A stretch of DNA of 64,000 nt from Bermanella sp044597725 (GTDB lineage: Bacteria; Pseudomonadota; Gammaproteobacteria; Pseudomonadales; Oceanobacteraceae). Shown one piece after another: positions 9,165 through 17,800 of this stretch. The stretch is from the NCBI RefSeq assembly GCF_044597725.1, contig NZ_CP139003.1, positions 1,798,001 through 1,862,000 on the forward strand, read 5' to 3'. Below the pieces are notes generated by a model, which made no database searches, had not been told where the DNA came from, and saw only the letters and a program-made list of their open reading frames with translations. The position numbers and the translations under genes are program-made. How positions within the stretch are numbered: position 1 is the stretch's first letter; each line of letters begins with the position of its first letter.

Positions 9165-9830
9165 ATGGATACGATTATTCGTTTTTTTCAAGATGGCGGC
9201 ATGTTCATGTACCCAATCGCCGTGATTCTCGTAATTGGGATATCCATCGCCATTGAGCGTTTAGTGAGTATTGGGGCAGCAAAACGTCGTAATCGTGCAG
9301 CTTTTGAAGATTTGCTTCCTATGATTCAACGTAAAGACTATAAAGCCGCATTAAATTATGCAAATCAAAACGAAAGTGATGTTGCAAGTATTTTTGCCTC
9401 TGGTATTTCTCGTATGCCTTCTAGTACACGCCGTGAAGATATTGAATATGCCATGGAAGAAGGGCTTATGGAAACTATTCCTAAGCTAGAAAAGCGCACA
9501 CCCTATATTGCAACACTCGCAAACATTTCTACTCTTATGGGGCTGTTAGGAACCATTATAGGTCTTATTGCCGCATTTACCGCTGTGGCTTCTGCTGCGC
9601 CATCCGAAAAAGCAACACTGCTCTCCCAGTCTATTTCTGTGGCAATGAATACCACAGCATTCGGTCTTATCTCGGCTATTCCATTACTGCTTGTTCATAC
9701 CGTTCTGCAAAGTCGCACGGCCGAAATTATCGACAGTTTGGAAATGGCGGGCGTTAAATTCTTAAATATTATTACCGAACGCAAAGCGCCTTCAGCTCAG
9801 CCGCAAGCAGCCAGTCAAGTAGCGAAGTAA
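9165..9830 (+). CDS. MotA/TolQ/ExbB-type proton channel protein
   Basis: 221 residues. An N-terminal hydrophobic helix (about 14-32, MFMYPIAVILVIGISIAIE), a cytoplasmic loop and two C-terminal membrane helices (about 115-140 and 160-185) give the ExbB/TolQ topology. The signature TLANISTLMGLLGTIIGLI and the Thr-containing helix SVAMNTTAFGLISAIPLLL match the pore-lining helices of this family. The ribosome site AAGAGGAAG precedes ATG 9165. It sits 136 bases after the previous gene and 24 before the first ExbD-like gene. Without the TonB-system N-terminal extension, and in this context, it is closest to AglR-type channels. Confidence 0.88.
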   Translation: MDTIIRFFQDGGMFMYPIAVILVIGISIAIERLVSIGAAKRRNRAAFEDLLPMIQRKDYKAALNYANQNESDVASIFASGISRMPSSTRREDIEYAMEEGLMETIPKLEKRTPYIATLANISTLMGLLGTIIGLIAAFTAVASAAPSEKATLLSQSISVAMNTTAFGLISAIPLLLVHTVLQSRTAEIIDSLEMAGVKFLNIITERKAPSAQPQAASQVAK

Positions 9831-9854
9831 TCACAGGTTAAGCGGAGGTCTGGC

Positions 9855-10364
9855 ATGAAACGCCATAAACGTAATCAGCAAGAAGCTGAATTAGACATAA
9901 CCTCCTTCATGAACCTTATGATTATACTGGTTCCGGTATTGCTTATTAGTATGGTGTTCAATCACGTAACCGTATTAGAGCTATTATTACCGTTGGAGGA
10001 TGAGTTAAAACAACAAGAATTAAACCCAGATGATTTATCATTGGAAATCGTTGTACGCGAATCTGAGTTATCCATAAACCTAGGGCCACTGAATATCGAA
10101 ACCTTACCTAAAAAGCAAGGGGAGTATGATTTAGAAGGGCTTTCTAATGTGTTGCAGGTGATGAAGAAAAAGCTCGGCCAAGAGCGCACCGATGTTGTTA
10201 TTTTGTCGGAGCCTGATATCGATTACCAAATATTAATTAGTATTATTGATACGGCAAAAAGTTACTCTGCTGTGGTTGCCGCCAGCGTGGTCAATGCAGT
10301 TCTGTTTCCAGATGTATCGTTGGGTGATGCCCCTAAGGTTAGCACTGCGGAGGTAATGCCATGA
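9855..10364 (+). CDS. ExbD/TolR-like protein 1 with Asn at the usual proton-carrying Asp
   Basis: 169 residues: short basic cytoplasmic tail, one membrane helix (about 20-37) and a periplasmic domain with the ExbD fold pattern (VVILSEPDIDYQILISIIDTAK). In ExbD/TolR the helix begins with a conserved Asp (as in TPFID) that carries protons. Here the aligned motif is DITSFMNLMIIL, with Asn20 (codon AAC at 9912-9914) at that position. The second ExbD in the block keeps its Asp. This gene overlaps the next by 4 bases (ATGA). It may be a structural partner in a hetero-dimer rather than a proton carrier. Confidence 0.85.
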   Translation: MKRHKRNQQEAELDITSFMNLMIILVPVLLISMVFNHVTVLELLLPLEDELKQQELNPDDLSLEIVVRESELSINLGPLNIETLPKKQGEYDLEGLSNVLQVMKKKLGQERTDVVILSEPDIDYQILISIIDTAKSYSAVVAASVVNAVLFPDVSLGDAPKVSTAEVMP

Positions 10365-10867
10365 AGTCATCTCGTCGAGCTAAACGCATGGCCAGACATC
10401 ATGGCCGCAATAAAAAACCAGCAGGTTTAAACCTTGTTTCCTTGATGGATATATTCACCATCATGGTATTTTTCTTGATGATGAATCAAAGTGATGTGCA
10501 AGTCATGAGTAGCGACAGCATAAAACTGCCTGCTAGTCAGTCGGAAGTGCAGCCTAAAAATACGATAAACCTATTGGTTAGCCAAGACGATATCGTAGTG
10601 CAAGGGCGTGCCGTTGCGTCAATGTCGGATGTGTTGTCCATGCAAGAAGAGCAAGAGATTATTCCAGCGCTTAAAGAAGAGCTTGAATATCTTGCCAGTC
10701 GTTCTCCTGCTACGTCCTTAGAGCAAGAACTTGGCCGTACCATTACCATAATGGGTGATCAAGGCATTCCGTATAAAGCACTTAAACGCATTATGACAAC
10801 GTGTCAAAAAGCACAATATACGCAGATATCTCTAGCCGTAAAAAAACAAGTTAAGCAGGAGGCGTAA
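10361..10867 (+). CDS. ExbD/TolR-like protein 2 (Asp retained)
   Basis: 168 residues with a basic N-terminus, one membrane helix and a periplasmic domain ending in ITIMGDQGIPYKALKRIM, the ExbD pattern. The helix starts NLVSLMDIFTIMVFFLMM, with Asp30 (codon GAT at 10448-10450) in the position of the essential ExbD/TolR aspartate. It overlaps the neighbours on both sides (ATGA upstream; its TAA shares a base with the next ATG), so ExbD1, ExbD2 and the AgmX-like protein should be made in fixed ratio. Confidence 0.87.
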   Translation: MKSSRRAKRMARHHGRNKKPAGLNLVSLMDIFTIMVFFLMMNQSDVQVMSSDSIKLPASQSEVQPKNTINLLVSQDDIVVQGRAVASMSDVLSMQEEQEIIPALKEELEYLASRSPATSLEQELGRTITIMGDQGIPYKALKRIMTTCQKAQYTQISLAVKKQVKQEA

Positions 10868-11862
10868 TGGCAACACTACAGCATCGCACGCCCCAGCTAC
10901 CTTGGAGCGATAACCAACAAGAACACTTGTTTAAAATAATACTGGTTGCACTGCTTGTTGTGACACTGGCACTGGGCATATTAGTACCTGCTATTGATCT
11001 TCCGGCCATTGATCGCCACGAAGCTGAAGAAGTGCCTGCGCAACTGGCCCGTGTTATTAAGCGTAAAAAAGAAGCGCCTAAACCCAAGCCAGTGCCTAAG
11101 GTTCAAGAAACGCCTAAGCCAGAAAAAGTTGAAAAACCACCCGAGGTTAAAGCTAAGCCTAAACCACAACCTAAAGTGGTGGCCGCACCGCCAAAACCGA
11201 AAGTTAAGCCCAAACCCAAGCCTGTTTCTAAAGCAGAGCGTACGCCTGAACGAATTAAGGCAGCTAAAGAAGTAGCAAGAAAACGAATCTCTGAAATTTC
11301 GGGAGATTTATCTGAGATGCGAAATATGCTTGATATGAATAGTTTGGCGGGTAATAACAAAGCGCTTAGTAATGCAGGTTCGGCAGCCACAGCCGTAGGC
11401 AGTGTTGTAAATGAAGAGGCGGTTGCGCGTGTGAGTGGTGTGGATGAATCCACATTAACCCGAGAAACGGGCGCCGAAAAACTCGCCACTGCCGATCGGA
11501 GCACCACACAGGTTGAAGATGTCAAACAAGAGGCATTGGTTGATAACAGTGTGGCGAAGCAAGATACCAAGCCGGGTATGAGTCGTTCACAAATGCAAAT
11601 ACGCCGAGTGTTTGAGCAAAATAAATCACGGTTTGACCGTATTTATCGAAGAGCACTGCGTTCAAATCCTATTTTACAGGGTACGGTGACCTTAGGTGTT
11701 AGTGTTGCGGCAAATGGTGAGGTAACGGACTGTACCGTTAAAGAAACCGAACTAGACGATAAAAGCGTTATGCGCCGGATGACCATGACCTGTAAAATGC
11801 TCGCATTTGACCAGGCAAACTCTGATGATGAGTTTGAGTTTCCGTTAACCTTTGCGCCTTAA
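10867..11862 (+). CDS. TonB-like energy transducer with AgmX/PglI-type C-terminal domain
   Basis: 331 residues. A single membrane helix near the N-terminus (about 20-40, LFKIILVALLVVTLALGIL) is followed by a long Pro/Lys-rich stretch (about 60-130, repeats such as PKPKPVPK) that would span the periplasm, as in TonB. The C-terminal ~90 residues (QIRRVFEQNKSRFDRIYRRA ... GTVTLGVSVAANGEVTDC) follow the AgmX/PglI C-terminal pattern, which is TonB-like in layout. It is the last gene of the block, followed at once by a strong terminator. It probably transmits proton-motive force from the ExbB/ExbD channel to the TPR proteins. Confidence 0.85.
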   Translation: MATLQHRTPQLPWSDNQQEHLFKIILVALLVVTLALGILVPAIDLPAIDRHEAEEVPAQLARVIKRKKEAPKPKPVPKVQETPKPEKVEKPPEVKAKPKPQPKVVAAPPKPKVKPKPKPVSKAERTPERIKAAKEVARKRISEISGDLSEMRNMLDMNSLAGNNKALSNAGSAATAVGSVVNEEAVARVSGVDESTLTRETGAEKLATADRSTTQVEDVKQEALVDNSVAKQDTKPGMSRSQMQIRRVFEQNKSRFDRIYRRALRSNPILQGTVTLGVSVAANGEVTDCTVKETELDDKSVMRRMTMTCKMLAFDQANSDDEFEFPLTFAP

Positions 11863-11866
11863 ACTA

Positions 11867-11902
11867 AAAACCAGCACAGCTATTCACTGTGCTGGTTTTT
11901 AT
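11867..11902. terminator. Bidirectional rho-independent terminator
   Basis: A perfect 13-bp stem (arms 11867-11879 and 11887-11899) with a 7-base loop and A/T runs on both sides lies between the convergent AgmX-like gene and the alpha/beta hydrolase gene. The layout can stop transcription from both directions. Confidence 0.9.
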
Positions 11903-12819
11903 TATTCAGTGATAATGTGCTTATTCAGCCAATTGGCAATATCGTCGAAAACTTCGTCACGATTAATCTCATTTATCATTTCATGGCGGCCGCCGCTGTA
12001 CAGTTTCATACTGACATCCTGGACACCATTGTCTTTGTAAGCATCTGCAAGCTTAGGGAGGCCTTTTCCCATGGCACCCACTGGGTCTTTATCGCCGCCA
12101 AATAAATAGACAGGAACGCTAAGAGCCAATTTACTGAAATTTGCTTTTGTATATAACTCGATCATGCCCGAGAAGAAGTCTTTCCAAAGGCCAACAGAGC
12201 AATCGAAACCACAAAGTGGATCAGCAATATAACGATCCACTTCTATAGGATCTCGGCTGAGCCAATCAAATTCGGTACGGTTGGGTTTGAAATGGGTATT
12301 AAACGAGCCAAAAGACAACCATTGTAATAGCGAACTTGGGTTGCTTTTGCCGACACGTTTTTGCTCAATACTGGCTACTAGATTGCCAGCTTGCAGCAAC
12401 GCTTTAGGCTGCCAGTTACTGCCCGATAAAATTAAGCCGCTTATATTTGGACTGTTGCGTAATATATGGCTTTGTACAATAAACGATCCCATGCTGTGAC
12501 CAAATAAAACATACGGTAAGTGCTCATCAACTAGCGCGTTTCGAACCCGGGTTATGTCATCCAAAACATAGTGCCAGCCGTTAGATTCAGCATAAACTCC
12601 CAATGTATCTGCGTCATTTGAGCAATCACCATGGCCCCTATGATTATGGGCAATAACATCATAGCCTTGATGATTAAGACAATTAGCCAGTTTGTCATAG
12701 CGCAATGCGTGTTCGGCCATACCATGATTGATATGAATGCAAGCTTTAGGTTGTTTAATTTTCCAGCTATAGGCTTGAATAGTGTGTTCGTCACCGCTGA
12801 GGATACTATGGGTTTCCAT
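11902..12819 (-). CDS. Alpha/beta hydrolase, lysophospholipase/monoacylglycerol lipase type
   Basis: 305 residues with the serine aminopeptidase S33 / PldB-like hydrolase layout: early HxG-type oxyanion segment INHGMAEH (30-37), HNHRGHGDC (58-66), nucleophile elbow GHSMGS with Ser109, a later Asp in FGGDKDPVG and a catalytic His in GGRHEMINE. The last motif (YxGxxHE.xNE) is typical of monoacylglycerol lipase-like enzymes. No signal peptide is seen, so it is probably a cytoplasmic or inner-membrane-associated lipase/esterase. It is a single gene on the minus strand, divergent from fadD; the 293-base gap between them must hold both promoters. Confidence 0.82.
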   Translation of the reverse strand: METHSILSGDEHTIQAYSWKIKQPKACIHINHGMAEHALRYDKLANCLNHQGYDVIAHNHRGHGDCSNDADTLGVYAESNGWHYVLDDITRVRNALVDEHLPYVLFGHSMGSFIVQSHILRNSPNISGLILSGSNWQPKALLQAGNLVASIEQKRVGKSNPSSLLQWLSFGSFNTHFKPNRTEFDWLSRDPIEVDRYIADPLCGFDCSVGLWKDFFSGMIELYTKANFSKLALSVPVYLFGGDKDPVGAMGKGLPKLADAYKDNGVQDVSMKLYSGGRHEMINEINRDEVFDDIANWLNKHIITE

Positions 12820-13112
12820 AACTAAGTCCTTCTTATTATAATCCTTCCTGTTTTAACATGGTGACTTTCAAAAGCCCAGTTGCAATTGAGGTGTAGATGC
12901 GCCGTATTGCCTAGGAGGATATGGGTTAGTGTGTTTTAAGTGTGGGTAGATCATAATATAAACAGTTGCACTGTTATTAGCCCAAGATAGCCATATTGGG
13001 GCTTTGCGAGTGAATTTAAAACTGGTAGTCTGCTCAACTGTCCAAATTCCTGCTGTATATAAGTTATACAATAACAATTAAGGCCAAAGGCTTACCTTAC
13101 TGTGGAGGCGGT

Positions 13113-14795
13113 ATGAACGAGAATTTTTTTAGCGACAAATATCCTGAAGGTTTACCAAAATCGGTAGACGTTGATAAGTACGCAAATGTAGTAGAAGTTT
13201 TTAATCATAGTGTTAAGAAGTATGCTGAAAGACCAGCCTTCACCGCACTTGGTAAGACCTTAACTTACGCCGAGCTAGATCAGCTTACCGCTGATTTTGC
13301 CGCATACCTGCAAAACGAAACCAACTTGCAAAAGGGCGACCGCATTGCGGTTCAACTACCTAACCTTCTGCAATATCCTGTTGTTGTATTTGGCGCAATG
13401 CGTGCTGGTTTGGTTGTTGTTAACACCAACCCACTATATACCGAACGGGAAATGGAACACCAATTTAACGACTCGGGTGCAAAAGCATTGGTTGTATTGG
13501 CCAATATGGCTGGTAAAGCCGACCGTGTTGTATCGAAAACACAAATCGAGCATGTCATTGTGACTCAAGCCGGTGATATGTGTAGCCCGATTAAACGTGC
13601 ATTGGTTAACTTCGTTGTTAAAAACGTTAAAAAAGAAGTTGAGCCTTATACATTGGCTGGCCACAAAACGTTACTTAACTGCTTAAAGCAGGGTAAAAAA
13701 TCGAGCTACAGCCCTGTTTCTGCTGCCCCTGAAGATATTTGTGTGCTTCAGTACACAGGCGGAACAACAGGCGTAGCCAAAGGCGCCATGCTGACAAACC
13801 GTAACTTGGTTGCCAACATGTGTCAGGCGCATCCATTGTTTATGATGGGGTTAAGCCCAGATGGCGGTGATGAGTCTAAAGTCGTTGTAGCTCCGCTTCC
13901 GCTATATCACATTTATGCATTTACGGTTAACTGCATGGTGTTGATGGAAACCGGTAACCATAACTTGTTAATCCCTAACCCACGCGACTTACCAGGCTTT
14001 ATTAAAGAGCTATCAAAGTGGAAGTTTAATGCCTTTTTGGGTTTGAACACGTTATTCGTAGGTTTATGCAACAACGAAGATTTCCGCAAGCTTGATTTTA
14101 GTAATCTTAAACTAACCATCTCTGGTGGTATGGCGCTAACTAAAGCGGCTGCAGATCGCTGGAAGCAAGTAACAGGTTGTGAAGTGTCAGAAGGTTACGG
14201 CATGACTGAAACCTCACCAATTGCTTCGTTTAACCCACCGGGTCACACCGAAATTGGAACCATTGGTATGCCTGTTTCTAATACACTTTGTAAAGTGATT
14301 GACGAAGAAGGCAATGAATTACCAGTAGGTGAAGCCGGTGAACTGTGTGTTAAAGGCCCACAGGTTATGAAAGGCTATTGGCAGCGTCCAGAAGCTACAG
14401 CCGAAACCATTTCTGAAGATGGTTGGTTAAAAACAGGTGACATGGCCGTTATTCAAGAAAACGGCTACATGAAGATTGTAGACCGTAAGAAAGACATGAT
14501 CATTGTATCGGGCTTCAATGTTTATCCGAACGAAGTAGAAGACGTTGTTGCGGGTCACCCAGACATTATTGAGTGTGCAGCAGTTGGTATTCCTGATGAT
14601 GTATCTGGTGAGCAAGTTAAGGTATTTGCTGTAAGTAGCAATCCACAGCTAACGGCAAAAGACGTAACCGATTTTGCACGCGAGCGTTTAACGGCTTATA
14701 AAGTACCTAAGATGGTTGAGTTCCGTGATGAACTTCCAAAGACCAATGTAGGTAAAATTCTGCGTCGTGAACTACGCGACGAAGAGACGGCTTAA
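13113..14795 (+). CDS. fadD: Long-chain fatty acyl-CoA synthetase
   Basis: 560 residues, the usual FadD length. It activates long-chain fatty acids with ATP and CoA at the inner membrane. The AMP-binding P-loop YTGGTTGVAKGAM is at about 214-226, the A5 motif is EGYGMTETSPIASF, the A7/A8 region is LKTGDMAVIQENGYMKIVD followed by RKKDMIIVSGFNVYPNEVE, and the A10 lysine lies in KTNVGKILRRELR. A good GGAGG site precedes ATG 13113. Single gene with its own terminator. It fits the other acyl-CoA enzymes in the window. Confidence 0.94.
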   Translation: MNENFFSDKYPEGLPKSVDVDKYANVVEVFNHSVKKYAERPAFTALGKTLTYAELDQLTADFAAYLQNETNLQKGDRIAVQLPNLLQYPVVVFGAMRAGLVVVNTNPLYTEREMEHQFNDSGAKALVVLANMAGKADRVVSKTQIEHVIVTQAGDMCSPIKRALVNFVVKNVKKEVEPYTLAGHKTLLNCLKQGKKSSYSPVSAAPEDICVLQYTGGTTGVAKGAMLTNRNLVANMCQAHPLFMMGLSPDGGDESKVVVAPLPLYHIYAFTVNCMVLMETGNHNLLIPNPRDLPGFIKELSKWKFNAFLGLNTLFVGLCNNEDFRKLDFSNLKLTISGGMALTKAAADRWKQVTGCEVSEGYGMTETSPIASFNPPGHTEIGTIGMPVSNTLCKVIDEEGNELPVGEAGELCVKGPQVMKGYWQRPEATAETISEDGWLKTGDMAVIQENGYMKIVDRKKDMIIVSGFNVYPNEVEDVVAGHPDIIECAAVGIPDDVSGEQVKVFAVSSNPQLTAKDVTDFARERLTAYKVPKMVEFRDELPKTNVGKILRRELRDEETA

Positions 14796-14823
14796 TTTCC
14801 ATCTACGAAATTATTCCTGATTT

Positions 14824-14848
14824 AACGCCCCCTCTGGGGGCGTTTTGC
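14824..14848 (+). terminator. Rho-independent terminator of fadD
   Basis: A 9-bp stem (14824-14832 with 14836-14844), loop TCT, GC-rich and followed by T residues, 28 bases after the fadD stop codon. Confidence 0.85.
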
Positions 14849-14875
14849 GTATAGGTAAACTCCTGGGTAGTCACT

Positions 14876-17800
14876 GTGTTGAAAGAAGTCACTCAATTAA
14901 AAACTTTAATAGATAAAACCCTGATTAAAGATCGTCATGGTTTTCATCGTCAAATTGACTATCTTAAAAAGCGCATAAGCAATAACCAACCCATTGACAA
15001 ACTTTTCGAAAAACTGGTTAATCAAATTAATGAAAGTGCCGAGCGCGCAACTCAAAGGGCACAGCTAACGCCAACCATTACCTATGACGAGCAACTACCG
15101 GTATCGCAAAAACGCGAGAATATCGCCAAGGCGATTGCCGAAAATCAAGTAGTGGTTATTGCCGGTGAAACCGGTTCGGGTAAAACCACACAAATTCCGA
15201 AAATATGTTTAGAGCTGGGTTTAGCTCAGTATGGGCAAATTGCTCATACTCAGCCTAGACGTTTGGCTGCCCGTAGCGTATCGGAACGTATTGCTCAAGA
15301 ATGCCAAGTACCGCTTGGTGATCAAATTGGCTATCAAGTACGTTTTACCGATCAATCAACGCCTAATACATTGGTTAAGTTAATGACCGATGGCATCTTA
15401 CTGGCCGAGACGCAGCACGATCGCTTCTTAAATAAATACCAAGTCATCATTATTGATGAAGCCCACGAGCGCAGTTTAAATATCGACTTTTTGCTGGGCT
15501 ATTTAAAACAACTGTTACCCAAGCGTCCCGATCTAAAACTTATTATTACCTCGGCCACAATTGACGTTGAGCGTTTTTCTAAACATTTTAACGATGCCCC
15601 TGTTATCGAAGTATCAGGTCGAACCTTTCCAGTTGAAGTACGTTATCGTCCTATTGTTGATGTGGAAAGTGAAGACGAACAAGAAGGCGATATGTATCAA
15701 GGTATTCTTGATGCTGTGGATGAACTGGAAATGGAAGATGCCAAGCGAGGGCAAATTGGCGATGTTCTTATTTTCTTAAGTGGCGAACGGGAAATACGCG
15801 AATCATCATTGGCATTAAAGCGAGCTAATTTAAAACAGACCGAAGTGCTCCCACTTTATGCACGCCTAAGCAGTGCAGAGCAGCAGCGTATATTTAAACC
15901 CACAGGCAGTGGGCGTCGAATTATATTAGCCACTAATGTCGCCGAAACATCCTTAACCGTACCAGGTATTCGATATGTTATTGATACCGGGGTGGCGCGG
16001 ATTAGTCGCTATAGTTACCGCTCCAAGGTACAGCGTTTACCTATAGAGCCTATATCGCAAGCCAGTGCCAACCAACGCAAGGGTCGCTGTGGTCGAGTAA
16101 GTGAAGGTGTGTGTATTCGCTTGTATAGCGAAGACGACTTTTTATCACGCCCTGAATTTAGCGACCCTGAAATACAACGTACTAATTTAGCTGCCGTTAT
16201 TTTACAAATGTTGTCACTAAAATTAGGCGATGTTAGCAAGTTTCCGTTTGTTGATGCACCAGATAACCGTTTTGTAAAAGATGGTTATAACTTATTAAAA
16301 GAATTAGATGCAGTTGATAAACGTAATTATATTACGCACATAGGGCGTCAGTTAAGCCGTTTTCCTGTTGACCCCCGTGTCGCCCGAATGTTGATAGAAG
16401 CAAATCGCAGCAAATGCTTAAAAGAATGTTTAATTGTTGCTTCTGCATTGAGTATCCAAGACCCACGAGAACGGCCAGCCGACAAACAACAAGCTGCTGA
16501 CCAGAAACATGCCGAATATCGCGATAAAGAAAGCGATTTTGTTACCTTGCTTAACTTGTGGGAGCTATACGAAGAGCAGCGCCAAAGCTTATCGAGTAAT
16601 CAGCTTCGTGCTTATTGTAAAAAGCATTTTTTAAACTTTATGCGCATGCGCGAGTGGCGAGATGTGCATTACCAGCTGCGCATATTATGTAAAGAACTAA
16701 AGTTCGTTGAAAACGATAGTAATGCTGGTTATGAAGCCGTTCATAAAAGTATTTTGTCGGGTTACCTAAGTCATATTGGACAAAAAAGCGACGAAGGTGA
16801 TTATAAAGGCGCACGCAATCGTCGTTTTATGTTATTTCCTGGTAGTGGGGTTTTCAAAAAACGACCCAAATGGGTAGTAAGTGCCGAACTGGTTGAAACC
16901 TCACGCTTGTATGCACGCATGAACGCACAGATTCAGCCTGAGTGGCTTGAACCTCTGGCAACTAACTTGGTTAAGAAAACCTACCTCGAACCCCATTGGT
17001 CGGCCAAGCGTGGGCAAGTAATGGCCTATGAGCAGGTTACCTTATTTGGTTTAGTGATTATTCCCAAGCGACGAATTGCGTACGGGAAAATAGAGCCGCA
17101 AGTGAGCCATGAGTTATTTATTCGCGAAGCCCTTGTTCATGGCCAAATAAGTACCAAAGGCGCATTTTTACAACGTAATAATGAATTGCTTGAAGAGGTA
17201 GCAGAGCTTGAAGATAAAAGCCGTCGTCGTGACATAGTAGTAGATGAAGAGCGTTTATTTCAGTTTTATATGGAGCGTGTTCCCCATGAAATTTGCGATA
17301 CAGCAAGTTTTGAAAAATGGCGGAAGCAGCAACCTGATGATGCGCTTAATATAGAAAAATCTTATTTAATGCAGCATGGCGCCGAGCACGTAACCCAAGC
17401 ACAGTTTCCTGACCATCTTGCTCATGGCAGTATGATTTACCCGTTAACCTATCGTTTTGAGCCCGGACATTTAGAAGATGGCGTAAGTATTTTAGTACCA
17501 GCGCCCATGCTTAAACAATTACCCGTGGGCAAACTTGAGTGGTTAGTACCGGGAATATTGCGCGATAAAGTGGTAGCGGTGCTTAAGTGTTTAAGCAAAC
17601 CCATCCGTAAGCAATTAGTTCCGGTGCCAGACTTTGCCGATGGCTTTTTACTTTCCGACCCAAATAAAGAAGTGAGCCTAACTCAAGAGCTGATTGATTA
17701 CATTTACCAAGTAAAGCGTATAAAAGTTAATTTGACTGACTTTAATTTTTCCCAGTTAGATGCGCACTACTTAATGAATATCAAAGTTGTATCATCTGAC

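Noticed and set aside
10981..11570. Long frames on both strands over the AgmX-like gene
   Set aside because: They are shadows of the Pro/Lys-rich coding repeats in the real frame; no ribosome sites and low-complexity translations.
12868..13077. Minus-strand 69-codon frame in the fadD upstream gap
   Set aside because: No ribosome site, no recognisable features, and it lies in the region that must contain two divergent promoters.
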